Shown: positions 10,311 to 22,006 of the stretch, piece after piece
How the letters are laid out: the number at the start of each line of letters is the position of its first letter
Position numbering within the stretch: position 1 is the first letter of the stretch
Assembly (NCBI GenBank): GCA_022578965.1
Contig: MU400701.1
Location: 1 to 64,000, forward strand
From: Xylaria sp. FL1777
Lineage: Eukaryota; Ascomycota; Sordariomycetes; Xylariales; Xylariaceae
Length of the DNA stretch: 64,000 bases
Direction of reading: 5' to 3'
The notes under the pieces: generated by a model
What the model was told of the DNA's origin: nothing
Seen by the model: the letters and a program-made list of their open reading frames with translations, nothing else
The model's database searches: none
Program-made: the position numbers and the translations under genes

Positions 10311-11640
10311 TTATTTAGATGGGCTCATAAGCATTTGATCTTCTAACCACGCTGCAGCAATACCACTACCATTATGGCCTCTCGGTACTTCATGCACCTG
10401 GATACGTCTGTTGGCCTCGTTATCCCATTGGTCCATGTCATCGTCCCACTTCATACGTTCCTTGAGTTCAACCTTATTGATACTCCTCCGCATTAGGTCC
10501 GCCAGCTCCTCTGCCTGGGTTCGGAAGTTGTTCCCAAAGTTTTTGTTCTTCCGTCTGTGGCGTCTCCTTCGCAACGACGGTGGGAGAGGCGGCGCGGCAT
10601 CATGTAGTAGTAGCGTCTCGGGGATTTTTATCGTTGATCTGAGCGAGGGGAAGATCAGTGGGCTCTTTCGAGGATGTTTGCGAGGCATGAGTAGGAACTC
10701 GTCTATCGCATCCTTAGACAACAAGCGCAGGTCGGTTAGAGAAGACGGGGGACGAATCGCCGACTCATCGAAAGATGGCGGGACGTGTAGCCCTGGCGTG
10801 TGAAAGAAAAGACAGGAGCTAGCAAATGAGTCAAACAAATCGCCGGGCTTATTGAAGAGTTCCCTGGTCATCTGCTTCAGCTCCTGGAACTCGGGATCTA
10901 TAGGGTGAGCGAGAATGTCCTCCAAGAAATTGCGCGATGGAGACTGAGGTAGCTGGTTGATGGAATGATCTGGTAAGAACATTGTCCAGTTATAAATACC
11001 GTTGTAGGCGACACATCCCCGGACGGCCATGCGTTCGTGTGGGTGGCTTTCAGTCAGCGCCAAGGAGGTTGCTAACGAGGCACCAAGATACGAGCCGTAC
11101 ACATATATATCTCGGCGCGTGTAAGTCGTCGGGCCCAAGTTTTCAACAATCCATGTGTAGGCCTTCAAAGTATCGTGGATTGGCGCTGGCCAGCCCGGAT
11201 GAAAGCGCCGATGGACCGTTCCCTCGCCCTCTGGGGCATCATCCTCTACAGGCTCCTCCTCAGATGAGGATTCCGTCCAGCGGTAGTGAATCACTGCTGT
11301 TGCATGTCTGTGAGTGAATCTTGGCAAATATCTTAGATCTCTCGCAGGGTTTGCCGTGGAAAATGGCGGTAGATAGACCAGCAGCGGCTCTGAGGACGAG
11401 ATCTTGTTCAAATTGTGCAGGCTAGTGAAGAATTAGAATTATGCGCCAAACAAAATTGAAGTAGGAGGCGTGAATGCAGACAACTTACTCTATATGTACA
11501 CTGCCAGACGAGCCAACAGGCACACTAACTCGCTCTGCATGGTGAAGACCTGAGGCGATTGTGCTCAGGGGCTTCGTCCCAAGTCTCGAGAGAAGAGGAC
11601 GGACTGCAGACCTCGAGATGCTATTTAAAAGCCATCTCAT
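10311..11640 (-). CDS. Alpha/beta-hydrolase-fold protein with mitochondrial-like leader
   Basis: Two exons, 11640-11489 and 11421-10311, joined in phase 2 (donor GTAAGT, acceptor CACTAG), give 420 aa. The first exon supplies the only ATG; the second starts inside the frame. Residues 1-30 are rich in Arg, Ser and Leu with no acid, as in a mitochondrial presequence. LLVYLPPF and VIHYRW look like the first strands of the fold, and DIYVYGSYLGASLA at about 155-168 is the nucleophile elbow. The central position of that G-x-x-x-G element is Tyr162, not Ser, with Ser two steps before the second Gly. GHNGSG near the C-terminus could carry the catalytic His. A basic patch (LRRRRHRRKNK) sits near residue 335. 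The substrate is unknown and the protein may be a non-canonical or inactive hydrolase. Confidence 0.75.
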
Positions 11641-11663
11641 TGCGTGACCATTAGTATATCCTA

Positions 11664-11681
11664 CACAGCTAATCAGCTGTG
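11664..11681. promoter_or_regulatory. Inverted repeat upstream of the hydrolase gene
   Basis: CACAGCT and AGCTGTG form a perfect 7-bp inverted repeat around the 4-nt spacer AATC, 24-41 nt upstream of the hydrolase ATG at 11640. It could be a protein-binding site or a leader hairpin; nothing further can be shown. Confidence 0.3.
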
Positions 11682-11799
11682 CTAGAAAGAGATCAGGTTG
11701 GACAATTCACACTCCCTGTCTAGTTTACACATTTCCGTCTAGGTATGATATGTTGGACTTTCAACGGTGGAGCTCAAATCTTACACGTCTTCGACGCGA

Positions 11800-11945
11800 C
11801 TACTAGGTACCATCGGTACGAAGTACTCGTAGTAAGTACCTACTTAGGTAGGTACCTATCTGTATTTTACTTAGGCGATTTAGTACCCATTACCTACGCA
11901 TACACACTAGAGGTACCTAACTACCTAAGGTTAGTGCCTACGGGT
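11800..11945. repeat. Cluster of TACCTA/TAGGTA motifs
   Basis: Repeated TAGGTACC, TACCTACTTAGGTAGGTACC and TACCTAACTACC words in both orientations, the same family as at 500-840, 21340-21605 and 41390-41650. Confidence 0.55.
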
Positions 11946-12443
11946 ACGCTAAGCAAGGTCTGGCGTAGGCTGGTTTCGGGGCTGGCTTTCCCTAAAAATC
12001 TAGATCCTGCGTCAACGGATGCCAAGTTGATGCCAAGTTCTAAATGCCAAGCGACGTCATTGCATATGACATTTTGTCTAGCTACTGATCTCGTCTCCCC
12101 TCATCACCTGGGCACTTAGTAAACGCGGTTTAGCCCTTGCTGTCCTTAGGTGCAGTATTGGTCGAAACATGATAGAAAGTGTTTCTACGAAGGAAAACCC
12201 GCCATAAGTCTCTTCGTGTCTTCTCTTCTCTCCTCTTGCAGAAATCATGAGTTAGGCCTGGCTATTCCGTGGTCATTTCAACTGGCAGTGGGTGCTGTGG
12301 AATTATATCGCATTCGACATCTTGTGTATATGAACCATGTCCACAATCATATAAACCTCCATTTCTCATGTGCGCTTGTGCCTCCACGAACGGCAGTGCC
12401 CTAATTGAAACCATAAACATCGCACCGCGAGCCGATAATCAAG

Positions 12444-14869
12444 ATGGAAGATGCAAACCTCAACGAAAACATAGCCCAGCATACTGAGGTAGTGGACGAT
12501 GCTCTCGGCGAGAATAATGAAGATACACATAACCATACCCGCCATGCCGAAGAGATCTATCACGAACATGCGTAGGTTACTGATCCAGAGCGGACGCGGC
12601 GAGACACAGCTGATGACTGAAACCCACCCAGCCGTTGGTGGTTCGCCTCGGCGGCTTTCCCTATGATCGCGGGCACTCTAGGTCCAGTGGCATCGGCTTT
12701 CTCCATCTGCGCCCTCGTCAAGCCGTGGCGTCAACGCATGCCCCCTGGATCAGACATCACGAAGGCTGTCTTTATCGATGACCCGCCATGGCTCCTAGCT
12801 ATCAACGCTATCCAACTTGTCATTGCTGTCGCTGCCAACTGCTTCCTCTTGCTCAACATGACTAAGAGAGTGCGCTTTTCTATCGCACAGCCAATCACGA
12901 TCGTCGGGTGGTACATCTCGTCTATTTTGCTCATCGCTCTATGTAGTACGGCTAGTGGCCCACTGCTCCGACAACTCGAAAGTGGATACACGTATGTCTG
13001 GTCACAGGCATTTTATTACGGTCTCTTTGCTGCCGTTCTCTATTTTATTGTCGCCTCTCTGATGGTCATTACCATCTGGGGCGCACAGGCGGGGCATTAC
13101 CCTCACGACTTCGAACTTACCATGAGCCAGAGGACTCTTATGCTTCAAACAATCCTATTCCTTATGTACTTACTTATTGGTGCTTTGGTATTCTCCCACG
13201 TTGAAGGCTGGATTTACCTTGACGCCGTGTATTGGGCTGATGTTACCCTATTCACAGTAGGCCTCGGCGATATCACCCTACAAACCAACCTTGGCCGTGG
13301 TCTCATGATTCCTTACACTCTAGTTGGCATCACTACCCTCGGTCTTGTCATTGGCTCAATTCGTAGTCTTATGCTAGACAGAGGAAAAAATAGGCTAGAT
13401 GCTCGGGTACTTGAGAAAAAGCGGCGCTACTTGGTTCGACGCCTCATGCGAAGTAGCAAGGGAAAAGTCCTTGAGCCTATCACGGAGAAAGATGCCGGTT
13501 TCCAAACCGACTTGGAGAATCGTGATTCTCTGCAAAGTTCACCCAAAGCAGAGTTAGAACGCCGCCATACTGAATTTCATTTGATGCGCAAAATACAGGA
13601 TCAAGCCTCGAAAAATCGTAGGTGGATGGCAATGGGAGTGTCAACTTCTACCTGGGCGGTCCTCTGGCTTGTAGGCGCAAAGATTTTCCAAGAATCCGAG
13701 GCTCCATATCAGAACTGGGACTACTTTGACGGTGTTTACTTCTCTTTCCAAGCAATGACTACTGTTGGATACGGCGACATCACCCCAGTGTCAAACGCTG
13801 GAAGAGCCTTCTTCGTTTTTTGGTCACTTTTGGCTTTACCCACTTTGACCGTCCTCATTTCCAACGCTGGGGACACCGTCGTAAAGGGAGTTCGAGATGC
13901 TACAGTGCTGCTTGGCAACATTACCATCCTTCCCGGAGACCGTGGCTACAAGATGGACATTAAGCACTTTCTATCAAAGCTGTCATTTGGCGTGCTATTT
14001 CTTGAAGAAAAAATTCAGGAGTTGCCTCCGGGATTTCTTGGTGCCGCTCAACAGCGTTCTGACAGAGATGAAGAGAACGAGAATGAATCAGAAGATGACG
14101 GACCATACCCCCCAGGAAGACAGAACAATGATGAAGAGAAAGCCAACACTAAACCTGAGGTTCCCAAGGACCCTGGGCCTAAACGGTCCAATAGCGCGAA
14201 ACGAGACGGCGCATTGTCGAAATTAAAAGACATCAAGGATCAATTCACAAAGTCTGAAAAGTTAAGGATAGAACCCTTTGACGAGAAAGGAATCCTCGAT
14301 GAATTACCTAAGACTCGTGCTGAATACCGCCTTGTGCTCATTGACGAGATCAGACGTGTGTCGCAGCATTTACAACACTCGCCACCACGGAAATACACCT
14401 ACCAGGAATGGTGAGTATTAGCTTGTTTCTTACAGTTGCACCAATACTACTTATGCGAGTCTGCGATGGATTCTTTCTATCTGTGATCTGAATCGCTGAT
14501 TTATGCACTAGGGCATGGTTTCTCCGCCTGATCGGTGAAGACGAGAGCGATGCATCTACACATCGCAAACCAACTAGGAAGCGGCACCCAGTCGACAGGA
14601 ATAAAGCTCGCCAACCAGCTGGAGAACGCAGCACTGACGAGGTGGCACTTGGCGATCAGCCACAGCAGGCGAGGCCGCAGTGGTCGTGGGTCGGTCATCT
14701 CAGTCCTCTAATGGACACGCGCGACGAAGCCGAATGGATCCTCGACAAGCTCAGCCAGAAGCTGCGGGAGGAACTACAGCAGGCCGTCCAGAAGCGCGAG
14801 GGCGACGAAGGTGTTACGAATGTTGAGGAGATGGAAGAATCGCGCCGTGGTGAGAGGAACGAGGTTTAA
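12444..14869 (+). CDS. Two-pore outward-rectifier potassium channel, TOK1 family
   Basis: Three exons, 12444-12571, 12632-14410 and 14512-14869, join with matching phases to give 754 aa. The first join restores the family start of the membrane domain (RWWFASAAF). The protein has an acidic N-terminus, eight predicted membrane spans and two pore loops: TVGLGDIT at about 251-258 and TVGYGDIT at about 420-427. Six-plus-two spans with two pores define fungal TOK channels, which export K+ at the plasma membrane and set membrane potential. Pore 1 has Gly-Leu-Gly and pore 2 Gly-Tyr-Gly, an asymmetry also known in the family. A long charged cytosolic C-terminus (roughly 500-754) contains acidic and Lys-rich stretches and a likely coiled coil (LREELQQAVQKREG). 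The last exon follows a GTGAGT donor that splits the Trp codon of QEWAWF. Confidence 0.93.
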
Positions 14870-15892
14870 TTGCCAGTATGCTTATACCCGTCACTCCGAG
14901 GGGTTAAGTCATACACGATGAGAGACTACTAATAGCGTCGTCGCATTTCTAGCCTAGGGGTGCATTTTGGGGAAGCTGATGAAGCCATACATACATTGAG
15001 ATTCATGATATCAGGTAATGGATTAGGTATGCTTCCTTTGTAGCATTTTCTGTATCCGATGTATCATATACCTTGTCTAGACCTACCTACGTGGTCAGCA
15101 TAGCAAGGCGTTGTACGATTAGTCTGGTATATCATATTTCCTGGATAAGGACTAATTAACTATTTCAATCGAAACTGTATTAAGTATACTCATTCGCATT
15201 CCTATTTACACTTGTCTAACTAAGACATCGTCAGGCTGAGAATCTGCATGTGAAGGAGTGACTGTAGTTAATTGATAGGCTATGAACGAGTGGCTACCTA
15301 TGGACAATATAGGTAATAAGTGGCATGTTTATGAACAGGAGGGGTCGTAAACCGTGTTACACCCGACGAAATAAAGGTGATGATGTGAGACATGAGCGAA
15401 GATCTCACGCACCCGACGACAGCCTACATGAGCTGGGTCGGATTTCGGGTAGTTGTGTAAAATATCCACCTCTTTCCCCTGCTCCTCCTCCATATGCTCT
15501 TCTGTCTTTTTTTTTTTTTTTAAGAAACTTGTTTGCTTTATGAAAACCCCCCCGTCCCCCAAATCTGACAACCATGATTATTGCCTCCCCCAATCACGTA
15601 CACTAGAATGATGAAATATGCATCCACTCTCATGTACCTACCAAATCCAGCACGCAGGCAACCACCGTCAGCTGACTGACGCAGGTGGCCTGATCTCTCA
15701 TCTGAGGGCCAGTGCTCCCTCCCTCCCCGCAAGGCACGCACCGCCCACGCTAAACAACCCCCCCAAAACCCCTTTCCCCGAAACTGCATCATGCATTAAT
15801 AGTATATAAGTAAGATAGAACGACACGCCCGGAGTGCACGAATCAGTCCCTTTAGTGATTGGGTCGAGAGACCTATATGAAGTATGTGTGCT
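14870..15892. other. Convergent gap with homopolymer and C-rich tracts
   Basis: No gene is supported between the channel and the CCCH gene. It contains a run of 15 T at 15507-15521 and C-rich tracts at 15547-15560, 15715-15729 and 15768-15789 that would be G-rich on the minus strand. Confidence 0.5.
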
Positions 15893-17864
15893 TCACAAGT
15901 ACTCGGGGAAATCGTCGCCCTCAGCCCATTTAGTCCTGTTCTGTGTTAGACACGAATGCTCGCAAAAGGAGATCGCGGGGAGAAAAAAAAATTGTTGCAC
16001 TTACTTAGGTTGTAGCTGTTCTTTGGTATAGTGTAAGTCTCCCCAATTAGCCGTATGGTAGAATGGGCACAGGTCGTTTCGTGCGCAGGCTGGTCGAGGG
16101 CAGTGATGAGAGAGGTAACAGTCGTAATCTGTGCAGAGCGGCCCTTGAGGGCATAAGCTGGTTCGGGCTTTGTAACGATGAATAGCCACTTCCGCCGGGG
16201 TCAGCTCGACCTCGTGCTCCTTATCGCAGTTTACACCTCGTCTGCATCTTCCCTTTAGATAGTGGTCGTTGCAAAAGACCATAGGCTTAATAGCTTGGAA
16301 CTTATTTTGGTATGTTAGCTGTGCTGGAGTCCTAGGGGGGTGCTGAGTAGGAGGATCTATGCGATATTTATCCTCGTTGTAATAAGCATATTTGGCCGGC
16401 TTCTTAGGTTTTGCGACCTTCACAGTGACATTTTGGTGGTCAGTAGTACCACCAGCTGTAGCATAACTAATTGAGGTACCACCATTGCCTGAACTAACAA
16501 CATTTGATGTCCGAGAAGTTACTTGGGACTGCGCCAGTGATTTTTCCAGTGGTAAAGAGGCTGATTGCAGTCGATCGGTTGCGATTGTGGTAAGATCACT
16601 GGTGGTTTGAACTGGAGACGCAGCTACAGAACTTGTCGAGGGTGTAGGCCTTAGTTGTTCCTGTGGGTCAGGAGAGATGGTTTCGGAAGGATAGTAAGAA
16701 GCCTGGATCGGTCGGGCAATTGGTCCTGGGGCAATCGGTCCTGGCGTAATCTGGGTAGGAGAACGACTTCTAAATGGGAAAACTTGGGGTATGCGTTTCG
16801 TTTCGTTGTTTAAAGGCTCGGATCTGAAGACGCTATCGAAATGTAGAATGGGGAATGCAAGAGACCTAAAGGTTGGCTCTGCGGGTGTAGTCTCAATCAA
16901 AGTTATCTTGTCCGTACTGCCCGCATACTGACGGAGGTCATGAAGATAGCCATTGTCATGACAACACGCTATAAATATCTTCTGGCACTGCGCATTTTTA
17001 TGATAATGATCAAGCAATCCTGTATCTAAGTGTCAGCTTGCCCGCCTTCTTGAGCTACAAGCATCTCAAGAACTCACGTCTTATTTTAGAATCAGCGTTT
17101 TCTTTTCCTTTGCCAACATTGATGAAATCACAGTCGGCGTGAGTATTGGTAAACTGTTCTGCAAAAACGCGTAGACTCTCTTCAAAGTCGATGACACCAG
17201 ACATGCGCAATGACCTAGCTAGATCATTGATATTTGCATAGACCCGGACTAGAATAGGCATATCATGACCGAAGTTGGCCTCTTTGATTGCTTCTTTCAG
17301 TTTCCAAGCGGCTTTCACCGCACCCTGCTCATGGTCGCGGATAAATTCGTCTCGAAATTTTGCTCCATCGCCATCAATAAGTACGACGACGAAAGATCCA
17401 TTATTCTGATGTTGAGGTTAAAACAATGCGAAATTAACTAGATGGAAGGGGGGGTATCGACAAGACACGATGGGACGCACATATTTCTGCACCTCAGCTT
17501 CAAGGGCCATGGTCCTAGCCTGATAATGTGCTCGAGATTTCTTTTGATCATCGAGATCGAGCTCCAGGTCTGATATTCGTTTTGCGTCACTATCAATTTT
17601 TTGAATCATGGCCTATCAGAATACGTCAACTACAAGGTCGTCCAGATCTCAGACGGCTTATGTATACACATGTCACGAAGTGTCTCTCGGTCGGAGGGGG
17701 GAGGGGTAAGTGATGGCGACGATGGTAACAATGTCGGGAATACTCACTTGCATAAGATTATCTCTCTCGTTATCTAGTTGTTGGTAAAGACTTAGCTGAG
17801 CTAATGCCTGTCCGGCGATGCCGGAAGGCTCACGCCCGTTTGCCATAGTAGATAGAGCCGACAT
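15893..17864 (-). CDS. CCCH zinc-finger protein with coiled coil and N-terminal DUF7923-like domain
   Basis: Five minus-strand exons, 17864-17748, 17612-17481, 17405-17078, 17019-16005 and 15935-15893, give 544 aa. The order is: short N-terminus, coiled coil (about 45-85), then a domain starting FVVVLIDGDGAKF and containing VRVYANINDLARSL, reminiscent of a NYN/PIN-like fold, a Ser/Thr/Pro-rich linker, and a C-terminal Cys/His cluster. The latter includes CNDHYLKGRCRRGVNCDKEH and CPRPACARNDLCPFYH, both of the C-x-C-x-C-x-H type. Such proteins are conserved fungal candidates for RNA or nucleic acid binding. The frame appears to stop at 16001-16003, but that TAA is part of a GTAAGT donor; splicing to 15935 (branch TCTAAC, acceptor GAACAG) adds the tail KWAEGDDFPEYL. 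RNA binding is inferred, not shown. Confidence 0.82.
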
Positions 17865-19450
17865 GGAGATGGAGGAGGCCTGCCTTAGCGCCTGATTTAG
17901 TCGATTGAAAGGGCTCTAATGGAGAGGCTGTCGTTCGCTGGCTTCGGTATGCGAAGAAGAGATTAAGAGTATGTAGGGATGGTAGTGACTCTGTGGACGA
18001 GGGCCTAGGGAAGCAGAGCGAGGTTATTGAGTGGTAGGTGGCGAACAGGTATCTCCAGATACCAGGCAGGCAACAGCTTGTTTGGGGATCCGGTCACCAG
18101 CTTGACTTCTCTTTCCCGAAATCGAGTTAAGGAAAAGTAAAGGCTAAAAAAATAAAAAATAAAAAATGAATAACTGGATATAGATCTTGTAACTGGATAA
18201 GCCGGCGGTTGCCTGTTACCCTGTTTTGGCCACTAGACATCCAACGTCGGGAGCCCGATTGATGAACATGCGACGGTGATTTCGCAAACGTGACCGGCAG
18301 ACGCGAGCAGTGTGCATGGGATGGTGAAGTGTTATTCCTGGTCCGATGCAGGTGCTGGCAGGTTCTATCTACGCAGTATCTAGTGTGCCTAGCTACCTAG
18401 TAAGGTACTTACCTACCTGGGTACTCGGCCGAGGTGGAGCAGCTTTCTCGTCGCAGTGCGTTTTAGCTTGGGCAAGGTAGGTAATAAATACCACGCCACA
18501 ACGCGCTGGGAGGCACAAATACCCAACTGGGCAAGGTAGCCAAGTTAGAAGTTAGAAGTTAGGGGTTACCAGTTCCATGTAAAAGTGGGAGGCCAGAGAC
18601 GACAACATGTGTGACTTGGGTATCAATTACGTTGACAGGAAGCATGAACGGTCAAAGGAAGGAGAACAAGAAGAAAAAGAAGAAGAACAATGATATAGGT
18701 ATAGTTAGTTATATACTGAGTCTGAGTATAATATATATGGAGGGGGAAAGAAAATAATGGCAAAAGTTGAGACCATTGACCGGGATCAGTCCGCCGCCTA
18801 CTTCCTGAGCCCCTTCTGCTGCAGGTCGTTCCGTTACATGGTATAGCCCCCAGGTCCTCTCAACCTCCAGTGGTCCAACCAGCACACTCCTAACTGTCGG
18901 CATCTTCCGCTGAGTCATGGAGGCTGTGCTGACCTATCGTTTCGACGCAGTAGTACTACGCAGTACGATCCCGACGAATTAGACATGCATAACATGAATT
19001 TTGATGGGATTGGTCCCATCTTGTCCTCACGGCTACCGTGGCTTGCTCCTGAAGATCTATCTTACATTGAAGCGAATGAAGTCATTCCGGCTTTCCTTCA
19101 CGAAGATGCTTGTGGTTGGTGCAGGAAATTTAGCCTTCTCACAACAATGCTGTCACTTGTAAGAGGAAAGACACGTCTTCTTCTGCCTGGAGTATGGAAA
19201 GTAGGTCAATTGCTGGCTAACCGTGCCGGTAGTCATAGCCAGCCAAATCCAATAACGACACATCAACATGATAAATCACGAGTTACCCGAATATCTTGGG
19301 TAGATTCATCGGATATAGCACAGTTCCATTCTAGGTTTATGATCTCAAAGATTATCCCACTGACCTGTCTTAGAGATGGTTCCCGCAAGAAACGAAGAGC
19401 TCGCTGTCGACTTAGTAATCAGCTTGAATGAACCACCCTAATCTAAGAAA
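17865..19450. other. Upstream region of the CCCH gene and flank of the Lsb5-like gene
   Basis: Holds an A-rich stretch at 18140-18170, a TACCTA cluster at about 18388-18425 and 18470-18490, GGAAGAAG repeats near 18655-18695, and one possible coding remnant described separately (18985-19431). No other gene is supported. Confidence 0.5.
18985..19431 (+). pseudogene. Possible fragment related to fungal transcription-factor middle region
   Basis: An open frame of 148 codons contains LPWLAPEDLSYIEANEVI near its start. That resembles the short segment that precedes the fungal-specific transcription factor domain in many Zn2Cys6 proteins (L-P-x-L-x-P-E-D-x-x-Y-L). There is no Cys6 cluster in front and no recognisable domain behind, and I found no convincing splice partners. 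It may be a truncated remnant, or chance. The later half is basic and unstructured. Confidence 0.2.
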
Positions 19451-21075
19451 TTACCATCTAGGCTCCCCCCCTTCCACCATAGGGGTGTCAACCGCGTTTC
19501 GGTCAGCAAACGGGTCGTCCTCATCTTCTTCTGCGGAATCGTCTTCAATCTCACCATGATGGGGTGGTGGAGAGAGCGGGCGAGGAGGAGCCGGGGGCTT
19601 GGAGGGAGGAGATGGTCTCGGCGGTGCTGAGCGACGAGATGGGATGCTGGGATTGAGACTTAGCCCAGCCATGTCGGCAACTGGGCTTGAGGGAGAGGCA
19701 GGATCTGTCGGTGACATTGACTGCTTATGTTTTTCGGTGGCCACTAGGATAAGTCAGCAAAGTGAGAACCTCTTGGTAGCTTAGAGAACACCAGGGTTAC
19801 TGACTGCGGTAGAGGTGTGCTTGCTCGGCGAGTTCGTCTTCCGAGTCACTATCCGCATCAATCGAGCGGTCTAGTTGTTCGAAAGTCATTAGAGCTACGA
19901 CGAGTTCATCGTTAGCATGCAGCAGGCCCCCAAGCCACTGTTCGTCTTCGACGTAGTGAATCTGTTGCAATCAGCTAAACCCATAATCATCGAAGGGAAT
20001 ATAATCGGCGTGCTTACATATCGTAGAATTTTTCTTCTCAATTTCTTGCAAATCTCAAAGCGCCCTACAGCCACGGCATTTTCAGATATCCGCTCCTTCT
20101 CTCTGTTAATGCTCTGCAAAGCATTATTAAGATTCGTAGCTGCGATTGAAGATTCCGCGATAGCAGCCTTCATGGATTCCTTCTCGGCTTCCAATTTGAA
20201 AGGCTTAGACTGCTTCTTGCCCTTGTCCTTCTTTTTCTTATCTTTAGAGGAACCCGAGAAGAAGGATCCAGAGCCAGATGATGACCTCGTATGGCTATAT
20301 GATTGAATAGTTTGCGTGGGTTGTGGATATGAGACGGGTGGTCGCGAGGATGTAGCCTGGGAGGTTTGGGGGGGTGGAGAAGATTTATGCTGCTCTGCCT
20401 CATCCTCTGAGTCACGGAAAGGATCTTGCTCCGTCTCGCGAAGTACTTTAGATTTGTCTTGAGTGACTACTTGTTTCCGACGAGGAAGTTCCTAACAAAA
20501 AAAATCAACACTATCCACTTCTGCCGTTCATATGACGTACTAACCTTGTATAACATAGCAACACGCTCTAGCCCCGGGGTGTTCTGATACTCGGCTGCCC
20601 AGCTTCGGAACAGCTCAGAACACTTCTTTCGTACATCGGGGTCCGACAAGTCTGAAGTACCGCAGACTCGTAGTCGTTCAAGAAGTGGTTCATCGATGAA
20701 TGTGCGTTGGAAGCGCGGACCAGCATTTTGAATCAGGCCATCCAAAAGGACGAGAGCTCTTATCTGGCGATGGACGCTTCCGTACTTCAGCTTCTTTCTA
20801 AGAGCGCGCGCAGCTTCTGCGGGACCAGATGCTTGTAGCTTGATGACCTCAACAAGGTCAGGAATACCACTGAGATCATCTTCGTCGAAAGTCTCACTGG
20901 TAAGCCGCTCGATTGTCACCGTAACAGCCGAGTATGGCTTCTTCTACAATAGGTATTAGCATCCAATACAACGACGGCGATGCTACAAGGGTCCCATTAT
21001 CTACACCGAACGACTAGACAAGGGTTCAGGCACATGGAGGACACCAGAAGCAGGCGGACCTACCTGCGAGAACAT
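19451..21075 (-). CDS. VHS and GAT domain trafficking adaptor, Lsb5-like
   Basis: Five exons, 21075-21064 (12 nt), 20943-20545, 20491-20018, 19961-19805 and 19743-19451, give 444 aa. It begins MFSQKKPYSAVTVTIERLTSE, then a VHS/ENTH-like superhelix to about residue 137 (GLIQNAGPRFQRTF, KCSELFRSWA). A Ser/Pro-rich linker and a Lys-rich patch (KDKKKKDKGKKQ) lead to a helical GAT-like region at about 240-330 (IAATNLNNALQSI). The tail is Pro-rich and acidic. Two DPF motifs (EQDPFRD, DDPFAD) match the short clathrin-adaptor-binding type. Lsb5 and GGA/TOM1-like proteins work at the plasma membrane and endosomes with actin patches, clathrin and ubiquitinated cargo. An endocytic role is therefore inferred. 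The tiny first exon is fixed by its ATG-TTC-TCG-CAG/GTAGGT donor. Confidence 0.88.
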
Positions 21076-22006
21076 GGCGAATGCAGGACGCTGGTTGGGC
21101 TAGTGACGTCAGGCTCCGAGCTTGTTTGGTGGTGTGTCTCTAAGATCCTGTGGTTTTGGGGGGGATGCGATGATGGGGATACTCTGCGACGGAAGTCAAG
21201 AACCGGCGGCGCAAAAGTGGGTTTGGGACTTTGCGACGCTGGATATGCTGGACAGGAGCCGGCAGCGCTGCGAACAGATGTACTATATCGTATGGTTGTC
21301 AGGAATATGGGATAAGGGTATGTAGACCATGACGCGTCTGCATTGCCGAGGAGTAATTAGGTATCGCGGGGTTATACCTAGTGTACCTACATGTAAGCTA
21401 CTTTGTGTGAGGTACAGTAGGTACTGTAGGTGTACCACAATATTGTGGCCTCTGTATTCCCTGTCGGTTCCACAAGCGGTCCGATATACATACGCAGTAT
21501 GTAGGGGACTTTATGAGATAAGGATGATATTAGTACTACCTATCTACTAGGTATACCTACCTGTAGATAGTAGCATGAGGTACTTACCTACCATGTGGGT
21601 ACCTTTCTACTATGCTAAAAAGGTAAAGGAAAGTATAACCTCAATAGATGCTGCACCTGCTCATTGTTGCTGGTAAGTTAGGAAATGCTTATGATGAATA
21701 AAGATGTATAATTGGGAAGGCGCACTAGGTAATACCCAAGGTACACATGCTCTTGTTCCTTTGTAATAACATGCAAGCATTTCTCATCCCATCTCATTTC
21801 TTGACCATTTACACTCTCGCGTTCTATTCTCCTACCTACGGACCATGACCCAGGAACATGTTGATCCTTGAGAGATTGAACTGAAAACCTCCAATTTCTC
21901 AACTATCAACGGAGTGTATTTGATTGAAGTTGTAGCTATTAGCACTGTCCGATAAATCCCCAGAATTGCCGCAAAGGGTGTCACATGTCGACCCTGGACG
22001 GACAAA
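21076..22006. other. Divergent gap with dense TACCTA/TAGGTA motifs
   Basis: The promoter region between the Lsb5-like gene (-) and the 508-aa protein (+). From about 21340 to 21605 it is rich in TAGGTA, TACCTA and GTAGGT words. No gene is supported. Confidence 0.5.
21340..21605. repeat. Cluster of TACCTA/TAGGTA motifs
   Basis: Short repeats such as TAGGTACTGTAGGTGTACC and CTAGGTATACCTACCTG recur in both orientations over about 265 bp, matching the clusters elsewhere in the window. Confidence 0.55.

Larger units (their letters stand above)
11641..12443. other. Divergent promoter region, hydrolase / K+ channel
   Basis: The gap separates the divergent hydrolase (-) and TOK-type channel (+) genes. 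It holds a 7-bp palindrome at 11664-11681 and a TACCTA/TAGGTA cluster at about 11800-11945. No gene is supported. Confidence 0.5.
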
